Shown: positions 34,725 to 42,841, numbered from the stretch's first letter. The stretch is 64,000 nucleotides of DNA from Streptomyces sp. CB02366 (GCF_001905905.1 NZ_LIVT01000001.1:186001-250000); one strand, 5' to 3'. Notes: a model not told the origin generated them from the sequence alone. Numbers and translations: made by a program.

Positions 34725-34960
34725 CCGACGGCAGGGCCCCGGAAAGGGAAGCGGGCGCTCTTCGCCCTCTTCCACCGGATCCGTACCAGGCGAAACCGCC
34801 CGGACCGGCTTCGTCGGGGCCGGTCGAGGATCGGAGCACCGATGTCAGCGCCCCGCCCCGTTGCTACGATTCTCGTTCTGCTCCCTGAGAGACCGATGCG
34901 ACGCCCGACCGCTCGTGCGGGTCGCAACGCGCCTGCGGAGCAGCAGGTTTCGGCGAGGCA

Positions 34961-34972
34961 GTTCACGTGAAC
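34961..34972. promoter_or_regulatory. Palindrome GTTCACGTGAAC before island operon
   Basis: Perfect 12-bp palindrome, ending 14 nt before the ATG at 34987 and abutting its AGGGGG ribosome site. Good geometry for an operator or translational block of the defence-like operon. Confidence 0.6.
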
Positions 34973-34986
34973 CAGGGGGCAGTCGT

Positions 34987-35832
34987 ATGGGCGCAGAGGA
35001 CGCCGCACCGTGTCGTCACGCGGGAGCGCCGCCCCCGGAGGTCGTCGAGAGGGTTTCGGGCCTGATCCGCCGTCTGGGGGCGGAGACAGAACTGCTGGAG
35101 CGTAGCGGCGTCACCGCGGAGGAATTCCGGGACGCGCTGCCGATGGCGATCCAGAAGATGCGCGGCAGTATGAGCGCCAGCAACGCCGAGCGCCGGGAGT
35201 TCGTCCGAGACGTGCTCGGCCTACTGGTCGCCGAGGGCTTGGCGGACCGCCTCGACGAGCCGACGTACGGCGACGATACCGTGTACCGCCTTTCCGTCCC
35301 CGGCATGGATCGCGACGTCGCCGTCATCCAGAAGGGATGCCCTGACGGGGCTCACAGCAGCACTCGATGGTCGGCGCCGGAGTGGGCGGGCGAGGTCTAC
35401 CTGTGGTGGGTATGCGACAACATGGGTTTCCAGCCGGGGGAGCACGTCTCCAAAGGAGTCAACCGGCTTTTCAAGCGTTTGACCGACGGGGGACGTGATC
35501 GACTCGCCGGCGTGATCTTCCACAGCAGTCCCTGCGGTGGGGCCGCCCGCGTCTGTCCGAAGGCTGACCGGTCCGTCACGATCGGTGGCCGCGAGGTGCC
35601 GCCGCCGTGCGTCTACGTGTTCCCTGACCCAGATCCGTCGGCGAGCGAGTGGAACTGGCGCGGAGGCCAAGAACGTCGTTTCCCCGCCGTCCTGCTCAAG
35701 GCTTTCCGCATCCCCGAGGAGCAGGCGCCGCATTTCGTCGGAGACATCGGTTACCGGTTGGTCGGCGGTCGGCGAAAGACCCACATCGTTTCGCGTGCCG
35801 GCCTCGGCCGCACGACTTCGCACAGGAGCTGA
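34987..35832 (+). CDS. Island protein 1, unknown function (possible nuclease-like)
   Basis: 281 residues from the ATG at 34987 (AGGGGG 6 nt before). Not recognised. N-terminal ~100 residues are helical, with VVERVSGLIRRLGAE and EFRDALPMAIQKMRG. The middle is beta-rich: YRLSVPGMDRDVAVIQKGC, then WAGEVYLWWVCDNMG and LAGVIFHSSPCGG. The DxxVIQKG and V-Y-L-W-W-V-C pattern resembles the core of restriction-endonuclease-like folds, but no complete PD-(D/E)xK set is visible. Three of its Cys lie in SSPCGGAARVC and PPPC. First gene of a tightly packed four-gene operon (5 nt to the next), so it likely acts with the ParB-like and SNF2-like proteins, perhaps as target-recognition or effector subunit. Confidence 0.75.
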   Translation: MGAEDAAPCRHAGAPPPEVVERVSGLIRRLGAETELLERSGVTAEEFRDALPMAIQKMRGSMSASNAERREFVRDVLGLLVAEGLADRLDEPTYGDDTVYRLSVPGMDRDVAVIQKGCPDGAHSSTRWSAPEWAGEVYLWWVCDNMGFQPGEHVSKGVNRLFKRLTDGGRDRLAGVIFHSSPCGGAARVCPKADRSVTIGGREVPPPCVYVFPDPDPSASEWNWRGGQERRFPAVLLKAFRIPEEQAPHFVGDIGYRLVGGRRKTHIVSRAGLGRTTSHRS

Positions 35833-35837
35833 CGCCC

Positions 35838-37172
35838 ATGCACGTTCCGGTCCCCGCCCTCGACCCGAACCGGTCCGTCTACCTGGCGGCCCGCCTGGGC
35901 GACTCGCCTCGAACCATGCCGGTACCCGCGTGGCCGCGCCCCGACAAGGAGCTGCCCGTCGTCAATCTCGAAGTCGCCTGGGTGTGTTTCTCCACCATCA
36001 ACCATCGCACCAAGGCGGAGCAGATCCGCGAGCGTCGCAAGAGCGGCCGCGACGATCTGTTCGAACGCAGCCCGCTCGGGAAAGAGGCGCAGGACGCCCA
36101 GTACAACATCTTGCGTGGGCAGGAGGGCTTCGCCGAGCTCAAGGAAGACTTGAAGACGCGGGGGCAGCAGGAGCCGGCCATCGTCACCGCCGACGGTGTG
36201 CTCATCAACGGCAACCGCCGTTCCGCAGCCATGCGGTCCCTGTTCGTCGACGATGACGTGCGCGGCGCGCGTTATGTGCGGTGCCTGGTCCTTCCCGCAG
36301 ACGCCACGGCCGCGGAGCTGGTGGATCTCGAGACGGAACTCCAAGTCGCCAAGGACTTCAAGCAGGACTACTCGTGGATCAATGAGGCCTTGTTGATCGA
36401 AGAGCTGTATGAGCGCGAGAACAAGAACTTCAAGCGGGTGGCAGAGCGGGTACACCGCACCGTGGCCGATGTCCGCGCGTACTACGACAAGATCCAGCAG
36501 GTCCACCAGCTCGTGGCCATATCGAAGGGCACCCGAGAGTATGTGGACTTCATCCCCAACGAGTCCGCGTTCGACGAGCTCGCGAAACACATCAAGAACA
36601 AGAGCGAATCCGAGGCGCAGAGCGTCAAGGATGTGTATTTCATCGGCACGCTGACCGGCGTGGAGTACCGGAACCTGCGTCATCTACGCCGTCCCGACGC
36701 CGCCGCGCTGGTGCTCGACGAGATCAGGAGCGACTCCAGGCTGGAGGCGGTGCTCGATGAGGCGGCCAAGAGCCCGGACGCCGAGGAGAAGGACGACGAC
36801 CTTCTGGACGCCTTCCTCGACGACGGTCCCAGCGCCTCCGAGCCGCTCAGTGGTCTCCTGCGGCTCGTTGCAGCCACGGACAAGGAGGGGACCGTCAAGC
36901 TCGGCGACGGTCCGCCGATGGAGGCGAGCCAGTTGCTCAGCGGACTTCGGCGGTCGATCACCAACGCCGCGACCGAGGCGAAGGAGGACACACGGGACCG
37001 CAAGGAGGTCACGGCGCCGTTCGAGCGGGCGGACGCGGCCATCGGCGAACTCAACCGCATGATCCATGCGCTGCCGCGAGCCCGCCGGTACGACGACTGG
37101 AACGAGGCGGCGTTCACGGCCAAGGTGGAGCAGCTTGAGGAACTCCTGCTGAAGGTCAAGGGGCGGCCTTGA
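35838..37172 (+). CDS. Island protein 2, ParB/sulfiredoxin-like domain protein
   Basis: 444 residues from the ATG at 35838 (AGGAG 10 nt upstream). ParB/Srx-type N domain ~35-165: LKTRGQQEPAIV at ~105-116 and VLINGNRRSAAMRSL at ~121-135, in which GNRR corresponds to the GxRR nucleotide-binding motif of ParB-like proteins. A following helical part (NKNFKRVAERVHRTVADVRAYY, ~196-216) looks like a helix-turn-helix. The C-terminal half is acidic and helical. ParB-like folds in defence loci (DndB, DUF262 proteins) bind nucleotides or sense modified DNA, so a DNA-sensing or NTP-dependent regulatory role is plausible. Partition is unlikely: no ParA gene is near. Stop overlaps the next start. Confidence 0.8.
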   Translation: MHVPVPALDPNRSVYLAARLGDSPRTMPVPAWPRPDKELPVVNLEVAWVCFSTINHRTKAEQIRERRKSGRDDLFERSPLGKEAQDAQYNILRGQEGFAELKEDLKTRGQQEPAIVTADGVLINGNRRSAAMRSLFVDDDVRGARYVRCLVLPADATAAELVDLETELQVAKDFKQDYSWINEALLIEELYERENKNFKRVAERVHRTVADVRAYYDKIQQVHQLVAISKGTREYVDFIPNESAFDELAKHIKNKSESEAQSVKDVYFIGTLTGVEYRNLRHLRRPDAAALVLDEIRSDSRLEAVLDEAAKSPDAEEKDDDLLDAFLDDGPSASEPLSGLLRLVAATDKEGTVKLGDGPPMEASQLLSGLRRSITNAATEAKEDTRDRKEVTAPFERADAAIGELNRMIHALPRARRYDDWNEAAFTAKVEQLEELLLKVKGRP

Positions 37173-39049
37173 TCTACGCCGAGTTGTACGGGGCTCCTCG
37201 GCCCGTCGTCGTTCTGGAGAAGCGCGCCGACACGGGACTGGGTGCGTGGGCGAGCATCCAGGAGACGCTCGCGCGGGGCATCGTCGGTGGTGCGAGCGAC
37301 CGAACCGAAGTGCGGGTAGAGGTGTTCCTCGCCGAGCTCCACGTCATCGGAGCCGTCCGCAACCGCTACCGCGAGAAGTTGGACTTTGGCCCGGCTCTGA
37401 AACAGCAGGTTCAGGCCCTGCTGTCGGACCAGCGGCAGCGGCAGGCGGCCCTGGACGATCCCGGCGCCGTCGACACTCCGGCGGATCTCGAGGAATTGCT
37501 CGCGCAAGCCGGATTCATCCGCCGCCTGAAATCCTTCCAGTTGGAGAACCTCGCGCGGATCGTACGGCTGCCGCATGCAGCGGACTTCTCGGTGCCCGGC
37601 GCCGGCAAGACGACGGTGGCCCTGGCCAATCACGCCATCGCGTGCGCTCGGGGCCAGGTCGAGCAGATGCTGGTTATCGCCCCGCTCGCGGCCTTCGCTG
37701 CCTGGAAGGAAGAGGTCAAGGCGTGTCTCGAGCCCGCTCCGCGGCTCACGGTCTACCAGGGCGCCGGTTCGCTGATCCCGCAGAGCACACAGATCCTGCT
37801 GACGAACTACAACCGGGCCGCCACCGATTACGACCGTATCCGCGACTTCGTGGCGCGTCGTCCCACCCAGGTCGTTCTGGACGAGGCACACCGCATCAAG
37901 CGGGGTTCCGGCGGGGTTCACGGGCGTGCTGTCCTCGACCTCGCCTACGCGGCACGCCGACGCGACGTACTGACCGGTACGCCTGCCCCGCAGGGCGCGC
38001 ACGACCTGGTGGCTCCGATCCGGTTCCTGTACCCGGGGCAGGACCGGAAGATCCTGCCGCAGAGCGCGTACAACGAGCGCAACGGCCGTGACGAGGATGT
38101 GGTCCGGGACACGGGCGAGGCGATCGCGAAGTATTTCGTCCGGACGCCCAAGGCCCGGCTCCAGTTGCCGCGGACGGAGATCGTCGTGGAACCGACGGAG
38201 ACCAGGCCCATCCAGAAGGCGATCTACGAGGCGCTCCTGGGCCGTTACCGTGGAGAGTTCGCGCTGGCGACGAAAGACCGCCGGGACTTCGACCGGCTCG
38301 GGCGGATCGTCATGTATCTGCTGGAGGCGGCGACCAACCCGGGCCTGTTGGTGGCGGGTTCGGACAAGGACGACGAGACGGGATTCGCCCATCCCCCCTT
38401 GCAGGTGGCGAGTGACGAGCCCCTGATGCGGCTGCTGAACTCGTATCAGGCGCACGAGGTTCCCTGGAAGTACGACCGCGTGCGGGAGATCGTCGCGAAG
38501 GAGGCCGCGCGCGGACAGAAAGTGCTCGTGTGGTCGACGTTCGTGCGCAATCTCAAAATTCTGCGCGGATTCCTCGAGGAATACCGGCCCGCGGTGGTGC
38601 ACGGCGGCGTGCCCGCCGCGGACGGAGCGTCTGCGGGCGCGGTAACCAGGGAGAGCGAGTTCGACCGTTTCCGCACCGACCCGGATTGCAAGGTGCTGCT
38701 CGCGAATCCGGCCGCGTGCGGCGAGGGCATCAGTCTGCAGCACTGGTGCCACCACGCGGTCTATCTGGACCGGACCTTCAATGCCGGCCACTACCTGCAG
38801 AGCCAGGACCGCATCCACCGCATCGGTCTCGCAGAAGGCACCCTCACGAAATTCACGCTCCTGTTGAGCCGGGGCACGATCGACGAGACGGTGGACGGCC
38901 GGCTTCGTGACAAGATCGAGGCGATGGCGAAGCTGATGAACGATCCCGGGCTCGTCCGGGTGTCGCTTCCGGAGCCCGATGAGCAGGTCGGAGGGTCCGC
39001 CGCTGCGGACGACGACATGCAGGTCGTGGCGGCCATGCTGCGCGGGTGA
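37169..39049 (+). CDS. Island protein 3, SNF2-type helicase/ATPase
   Basis: 626 residues from a TTG that overlaps the previous stop (TTGA), with AAGGGGCGG upstream. N-terminal ~130 residues are specific to this protein. RecA-1: Walker A VPGAGKTT 142-149, motif II LDEAH 237-241, motif III TGTPAPQG ~269-276. RecA-2: KVLVWSTF, motif V-like NPAACGEGISLQH and motif VI QSQDRIHRIG, the SNF2/Rad54 signature. SNF2 proteins translocate on double-stranded DNA using ATP and do not fully unwind it; in restriction-like systems they move along DNA or remodel bound complexes. Very likely the motor of this operon. Confidence 0.9.
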   Translation: MIYAELYGAPRPVVVLEKRADTGLGAWASIQETLARGIVGGASDRTEVRVEVFLAELHVIGAVRNRYREKLDFGPALKQQVQALLSDQRQRQAALDDPGAVDTPADLEELLAQAGFIRRLKSFQLENLARIVRLPHAADFSVPGAGKTTVALANHAIACARGQVEQMLVIAPLAAFAAWKEEVKACLEPAPRLTVYQGAGSLIPQSTQILLTNYNRAATDYDRIRDFVARRPTQVVLDEAHRIKRGSGGVHGRAVLDLAYAARRRDVLTGTPAPQGAHDLVAPIRFLYPGQDRKILPQSAYNERNGRDEDVVRDTGEAIAKYFVRTPKARLQLPRTEIVVEPTETRPIQKAIYEALLGRYRGEFALATKDRRDFDRLGRIVMYLLEAATNPGLLVAGSDKDDETGFAHPPLQVASDEPLMRLLNSYQAHEVPWKYDRVREIVAKEAARGQKVLVWSTFVRNLKILRGFLEEYRPAVVHGGVPAADGASAGAVTRESEFDRFRTDPDCKVLLANPAACGEGISLQHWCHHAVYLDRTFNAGHYLQSQDRIHRIGLAEGTLTKFTLLLSRGTIDETVDGRLRDKIEAMAKLMNDPGLVRVSLPEPDEQVGGSAAADDDMQVVAAMLRG

Positions 39050-39059
39050 ATGAGGGTTC

Positions 39060-39995
39060 GTGAATCTGCTGCCTCGTCACGGCGTCGTATATGCGACGGT
39101 GCTGCTCGCCCATGTGGCGCGAATTTCGCCGCGCAAGGGGGTCGACGCGTGGGTGGCGGCCGCGCGACAGCACGGCTCCTACCTCGCCACCGCGACTGAC
39201 CTGAGCACGCCTGCCCGAGCGCTTGTCGCGGCGGGGCTCGCCTGCGTGGGTGAAGAAGGAAGCATAGGGCTGGCGCGTCCGCTGGAAGCGCTGGCCGCGT
39301 CGCGCGATTATCAGCGCGCCATGCACCATGCGGCGGTCACACTGCTGGCTGCTCAGCCGCCTGCATGGTTGTGGGTCGCCGTGGGGAGCGAGGGCGTCGA
39401 GCACGCGTACATCCCTCAGCCCGACCTCGATGCACTGAGCTGGCTGGGCGAGGACCTGGACGAAGTATTGGCCGAGGCCCGTCGGTTCCTCGGCGCCCGT
39501 CGGAGGGCGAACCTGGCCAAGGAGATCGGCGACACGGCAGAGGAGATCGTCGTAGCGGCGCTGAGGGCAGCAGGCCAAGAGCCGGTTCACGTCGCCCGGA
39601 TCTCCGACGCCTACGGCTACGACGTGGAGCTGCCCGAGGAGCCGATCCGGTTTCTGGAGGTGAAGGCGGCAGGACCGCAGACGGCCGATCGCTTCCATCT
39701 CTCCCGCAACGAATTCGACACGTGTGTACGCCGCGGGGACGCGTGGCGGATCGTTCAGGTGGTGTTCAAGGCGAGCGCGTTCGTCGCGGACCCGATCACG
39801 GCGGCGGACGTCTGCGAGATACGGGAGCTGTCCGCCGCTGCGGTACACGACCTCGTACCCGGGGACACCTCCGGGTTCAGATGGGAGACGTCGGCGGTCC
39901 TCACTCCGTCCGCGTCACTGTGGCGACCGAGCGGTCTGGTACCTGATCCCGGCTTTCTACGGCCGGGCTTCGACCCGCACGCCGCCGACGGCTGA
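39060..39995 (+). CDS. Island protein 4, DUF3883 (PD-(D/E)xK-like) domain protein
   Basis: 311 residues from a GTG with GAGGG 3 nt upstream; 10 nt after the helicase stop. N-terminal ~150 residues are helical, with ARISPRKGVDAWVAAARQ. C-terminal DUF3883 domain: helix KEIGDTAEEIVVAAL (Glu 161/162), YGYDVEL (Asp 188), FLEVKAAG (Glu 200-Val-Lys 202), FHLSRNEFDTC and WRIVQVVF. D-x(11)-E-x-K is the metal-binding layout of restriction-endonuclease-like nucleases, so this protein is the best candidate for the DNA-cutting subunit. DUF3883 proteins recur in phage-defence loci beside helicases. Tail-to-tail with the cytosine methyltransferase gene. Confidence 0.85.
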   Translation: MNLLPRHGVVYATVLLAHVARISPRKGVDAWVAAARQHGSYLATATDLSTPARALVAAGLACVGEEGSIGLARPLEALAASRDYQRAMHHAAVTLLAAQPPAWLWVAVGSEGVEHAYIPQPDLDALSWLGEDLDEVLAEARRFLGARRRANLAKEIGDTAEEIVVAALRAAGQEPVHVARISDAYGYDVELPEEPIRFLEVKAAGPQTADRFHLSRNEFDTCVRRGDAWRIVQVVFKASAFVADPITAADVCEIRELSAAAVHDLVPGDTSGFRWETSAVLTPSASLWRPSGLVPDPGFLRPGFDPHAADG

Positions 39996-40026
39996 GCCCG
40001 GCCCCGCGGTCTCGGGTTCTCGGCGA

Positions 40027-41217
40027 TCAGCGACTCTTCTGCTCCGCGATGAGCGGCTTCAAGTAGTGTTCGGCGAGCCAGGCGACCGCATCGACGCAAA
40101 CGGCGTCGCCGAAGCCCATCAGCGCCTGATTCGTCCGGGCCGGAAGCGTGTAGTCGTCCGCCCCCATCAGGCAGGCGTACTCGTGCGCCGTCATCCACCG
40201 GGTCCGCAGGCCTTTCGGGCCGATCTCCACGACGGCCTGCTTCGAGGAGCCGCCGCCGGTGGTACGCAAACAGCCCGCGATATCGTCCGCTCGGATCTCC
40301 CAGGCCGGCTTTCCGCCACGTGTGCGGCGATAGGCGGTCCGGTAGACGGTCGAGCCTTTCTCCTTCAGCTGCGCGATGCGCTGGAGCTGGATCTCGGAAA
40401 GCTGCTCCTCGAACTTCCTCTGCCGCTGCTCGTCCCACCAGACGTCGTCGGGGACGGGATCATTCTTCTCGATAAGCGTCGTCCAGCCTTCTACGCGGTG
40501 AGAGGGGGGACTGGGCAAGGCTGCGCGGTGGGTGCGCAGGTCTTCGTCATCGAATACGGGATCCAGCCAGGACGGACGCAAGAAGGCGTTCCGGCTCTCA
40601 GGGTCCTCTTCCACCGGAGCGTGGCGTGCTCCGACGAGGAAAAGGCGCGGGCGTGACTGCGGAACCCAACTGCGAGCGTCCAACGTCAGAACGTCCAGCG
40701 AGTACCCGAGACGGTTGAGCTCCTGGACTGCCGCCCGGAGGTCTGCCCCGCCGTGACTGGTGGCGAACCCGTTGACGTTCTCGAGTGCGACCACCGCGGG
40801 ACGGTCGCTCTCACCGAGGTTCTCCAGAATCTTGGTGAAATCCCAGAACGTCCCGGAGTGCTTGCCCGCAAGACCTTTTCGTCCGCCGGCGAGCGAAAGG
40901 TCCGTGCAGGGGAAGGAAGCCCAGGCGAGATCGAGATCACGCGGCAGACCTGGCGCACTCTCGTCCTCAGCGATCTTCTTGATGTCGCCGAGCTGGTAGT
41001 GGTCGTGCTCGTCCGCGAAGTGCCCGTTGTACATGTCTCGCTTGTCGGAGGACATGTCGTTCGCCCACACGACCTTCAGGTTCGCCCTCTCCAGCCCCAG
41101 CCGCGCCAGTCCGATGCCGGCGAAGAACTCCGCCACGGCGGGGGCGGCCGGGGCGCCGTCCTGCTCGGAGGACGCTGCAGGAGGGGGCACAGGGGCTACG
41201 ACGGGCGCGAGAGTCAC
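40027..41217 (-). CDS. DNA (cytosine-5-)methyltransferase
   Basis: 396 residues if started at the GTG at 41217, giving a normal N terminus; an ATG at 41427 with a good GGAG site would add 70 Ala/Arg-rich residues. A TAGGAT box 7 nt before the GTG would make a leaderless message and supports the short form. C5-MTase motifs: I FFAGIGLARLG (~31-41), IV SFPCTDLSLAGG (catalytic Cys ~104), VI ALENVNGF, VIII QSRPRLFLVG, then a target-recognition region and C-terminal IX/X (NQALMGFGDAVC). Methylates cytosine in a specific site; specificity is not deducible. Divergent from vsr; probably protects host DNA from the GIY-YIG nuclease. Confidence 0.92.
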   Translation of the reverse strand: MTLAPVVAPVPPPAASSEQDGAPAAPAVAEFFAGIGLARLGLERANLKVVWANDMSSDKRDMYNGHFADEHDHYQLGDIKKIAEDESAPGLPRDLDLAWASFPCTDLSLAGGRKGLAGKHSGTFWDFTKILENLGESDRPAVVALENVNGFATSHGGADLRAAVQELNRLGYSLDVLTLDARSWVPQSRPRLFLVGARHAPVEEDPESRNAFLRPSWLDPVFDDEDLRTHRAALPSPPSHRVEGWTTLIEKNDPVPDDVWWDEQRQRKFEEQLSEIQLQRIAQLKEKGSTVYRTAYRRTRGGKPAWEIRADDIAGCLRTTGGGSSKQAVVEIGPKGLRTRWMTAHEYACLMGADDYTLPARTNQALMGFGDAVCVDAVAWLAEHYLKPLIAEQKSR

Positions 41218-41580
41218 GTCCCGGATCCTAGAACACGCCTCCGCCTCGAATGCGTCCGCCCGCCTGGGACCGGACTCCGGGCGGAGGAGGCCCGTGCTGT
41301 TCGCGGCGGTACCGCGCCGTACGGCTCCTTCGCCGCCGTTGCTCGCTTCGGCGGGCGATTCGTGCCCGTCGCACGCTCGCCCGACCAACGGCGCGTCGAC
41401 GGCCGGCACAGCCGTTCGGTCGTTCATGATCTCGCTCCAGACGCCCAGGCCCCGAGGACCTATCCGGCCTGGCTCTCCCAGGCGGCACTTCGGTCACAGC
41501 ATCGCCAAGGTAACCGGGGCCACTGACATCACCGTCGGCCCGTCAACGATCGTAAGGCGGGAAGCGCCATAATCGTCTAT
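41218..41580. other. Divergent promoter region, methyltransferase / vsr
   Basis: 363 nt (153 nt if the methyltransferase starts at 41427). Holds TAGGAT at 41225-41230 (minus strand) as a possible -10 for the methyltransferase and CATAAT at 41568-41573 for vsr, plus the palindrome ACGATCGT at 41546-41553. Confidence 0.5.
41568..41573 (+). promoter_or_regulatory. -10 box of vsr, probable leaderless start
   Basis: CATAAT followed by 7 nt and then the GTG start at 41581, the spacing expected if transcription begins at the start codon. No Shine-Dalgarno is present. A weak -35 (around TCAACG, 41543-41548) is possible. Confidence 0.5.
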
Positions 41581-42015
41581 GTGACTCATTCGGGCGAATC
41601 GTGGGCCTCGACACCCGGCACTCGGGCCAGCATGCAGGCGAACCGTAGCCGAGACACCAAGCCGGAGCTGGCACTGCGCAGGGCCGTGCACGCCCGGGGC
41701 CTCCGCTACCGGGTCGCGACCCGCCCCTTGCCGGCGCTGCGTCGCACCGCCGACCTCGTGTTCCCGCGGCAGAAAGTCGCGGTCTTCCTCGACGGCTGCT
41801 TCTGGCACGGCTGCCCCGAGCACCACACGAAGGCGGCACGGAACTCTGAGTACTGGAAGGCGAAGGTTCGGCGCAATCGCGAGCGCGACGTGGACACCAC
41901 CGAACGCCTGACCGGCGAGGGGTGGGTCGTGATTCGGTTCTGGGAACACGAGGACCCCCTCGCCGCGGCGCTGATCGTCGAGAGGGCCGTTAAGGACCGC
42001 AACGCCTCTCGCTAG
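41581..42015 (+). CDS. vsr: Very short patch repair endonuclease (Vsr)
   Basis: 144 residues from a GTG. Vsr hallmarks: N-terminal RSRDTKPELALRRAVHARGLRYRV, Asp in RTADLVFP (~58, equivalent to the catalytic Asp51 of the E. coli enzyme), and FLDGCFWHGCPEHH (~69-82, with zinc and catalytic His/Cys). Nicks 5' of the T in T:G mismatches that arise when 5-methylcytosine deaminates within the methyltransferase target site, so it partners the adjacent cytosine methyltransferase. Divergent from it, tail-to-tail (13 nt) with the GIY-YIG gene. Confidence 0.93.
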   Translation: MTHSGESWASTPGTRASMQANRSRDTKPELALRRAVHARGLRYRVATRPLPALRRTADLVFPRQKVAVFLDGCFWHGCPEHHTKAARNSEYWKAKVRRNRERDVDTTERLTGEGWVVIRFWEHEDPLAAALIVERAVKDRNASR

Positions 42016-42028
42016 CAGCGGGGATCCG

Positions 42029-42805
42029 TCAGTCCAGGTCCACGCCTTCGTCATCGATTTCCGGTTGCCCGGAGTGCTCCTGGAAAAGAGTTCCCACCAA
42101 GCCTTCGATGTCGATCGCGTCGGCCGACGGTTCAGGCCGCCCCTCGGCGTGCGCGAGTCGTGCAGCGGCCAGGTGAGCGAGACGTGCCGCCTGGATGACG
42201 ACCACTCGACGCAGGCCCGGAGACACGGCGCCCCGTTCATGGGCGACTGCGGTCAGCCGGGAGAGCGTCTCGGCCCGGCGAGCGATGCGGGTGTCGTCAT
42301 GCCCGCGCTCTCGACGAGTCTCAGCGCTCACCAGCTCGAAGCGCCGAGACGGAGGAAGCTGCACGAGAGAGGAACGGGGAGGAATCTTCTCATTGAGTAT
42401 CGCGTGGAATCGGCTTCCCTTGATCGCCTGGACATAAGCCGAGTACTCGACTGCGTTGAGCAGGCTTCGGGCGTCATCGTCCTTGGCACTCGCGTTCTCA
42501 AGATCCCAAAGCGGCCACAGTTCCATCTCTGCGACTTCGAAGACGTCCAGGATGCGCATCGCCACGGCATCGGTCCGCTGATTGGTGAGATGTCTGCGAA
42601 CTCGCGTCCGCAACTTCTCATTGGTCTGGCCAACGTAGATCGGCTCGCCGTCATAGTCATAGAAGGCGTAGCAACCCCATTTGGCGTAGGACCATTTACG
42701 CCCTGCGGAGTCTGTCGCCTCCAATGCCTTATCAAGGAGGTTCCGGAAATCCTGGACCAGAGGGGCGGGCAGGTCTGAGCGCTTCGGCGCGGGGGGCGGG
42801 GTCAT
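42029..42805 (-). CDS. GIY-YIG nuclease, probable cognate restriction endonuclease
   Basis: 258 residues from the ATG at 42805 (GAGGACC ~10 nt upstream). GIY-YIG core: CYAFYDYDGEPIYVGQTN (~45-62, Tyr and Y-V-G), LRTRVRRHL (catalytic Arg ~66-70), NAVEYSAYV (metal-binding Glu ~120) and FHAILNEKIP (Asn ~138). This is the residue set of GIY-YIG enzymes, including the Eco29kI/Cfr42I type II restriction endonucleases. The C-terminal ~100 residues are helical and unique, with RRERGHDDTRIARRAETLSR and a second, alanine-rich helix. Next to a cytosine methyltransferase and vsr, a restriction role is the best inference. A 14-bp palindrome lies 37 nt upstream. Confidence 0.85.
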   Translation of the reverse strand: MTPPPAPKRSDLPAPLVQDFRNLLDKALEATDSAGRKWSYAKWGCYAFYDYDGEPIYVGQTNEKLRTRVRRHLTNQRTDAVAMRILDVFEVAEMELWPLWDLENASAKDDDARSLLNAVEYSAYVQAIKGSRFHAILNEKIPPRSSLVQLPPSRRFELVSAETRRERGHDDTRIARRAETLSRLTAVAHERGAVSPGLRRVVVIQAARLAHLAAARLAHAEGRPEPSADAIDIEGLVGTLFQEHSGQPEIDDEGVDLD

Positions 42806-42841
42806 AAGGGATCGAGGTCCTCAGGGGGTCAGATGAATATC

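Larger units (their letters stand above)
34530..34986. other. Intergenic region between sodN and the accessory island
   Basis: 457 nt with no supported gene. Features: a T-rich stretch (GTTTTTCTTG, ~34628-34640) that may end the sodN transcript, a run of ten G at 34715-34724, a possible -10 TACGAT near 34865, a GC-rich hairpin around 34899-34926, and the 12-bp palindrome at 34961-34972 next to the first island gene. No tRNA or attachment site was recognised. Confidence 0.5.

Noticed and set aside
34530..34986. tRNA or attachment site next to the island
   Set aside because: No TψC-arm or cloverleaf pattern, and no flanking direct repeat was found by eye.
35838..37172. Plasmid/chromosome partition ParB
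   Set aside because: No ParA neighbour, no typical ParB CTPase motif series or parS site seen; the GNRR motif alone suits the wider ParB/Srx fold.
34987..39995. DISARM, BREX, Dnd or Druantia system
   Set aside because: No DUF1998, PLD, PglZ, BrxL, DndCDE or DUF4338 proteins are present; only generic helicase and nuclease parts are shared.
40027..41427. Long form of the cytosine methyltransferase (ATG at 41427)
   Set aside because: The extra 70 residues are low-complexity and lie upstream of a good -10 box; kept only as an alternative start.
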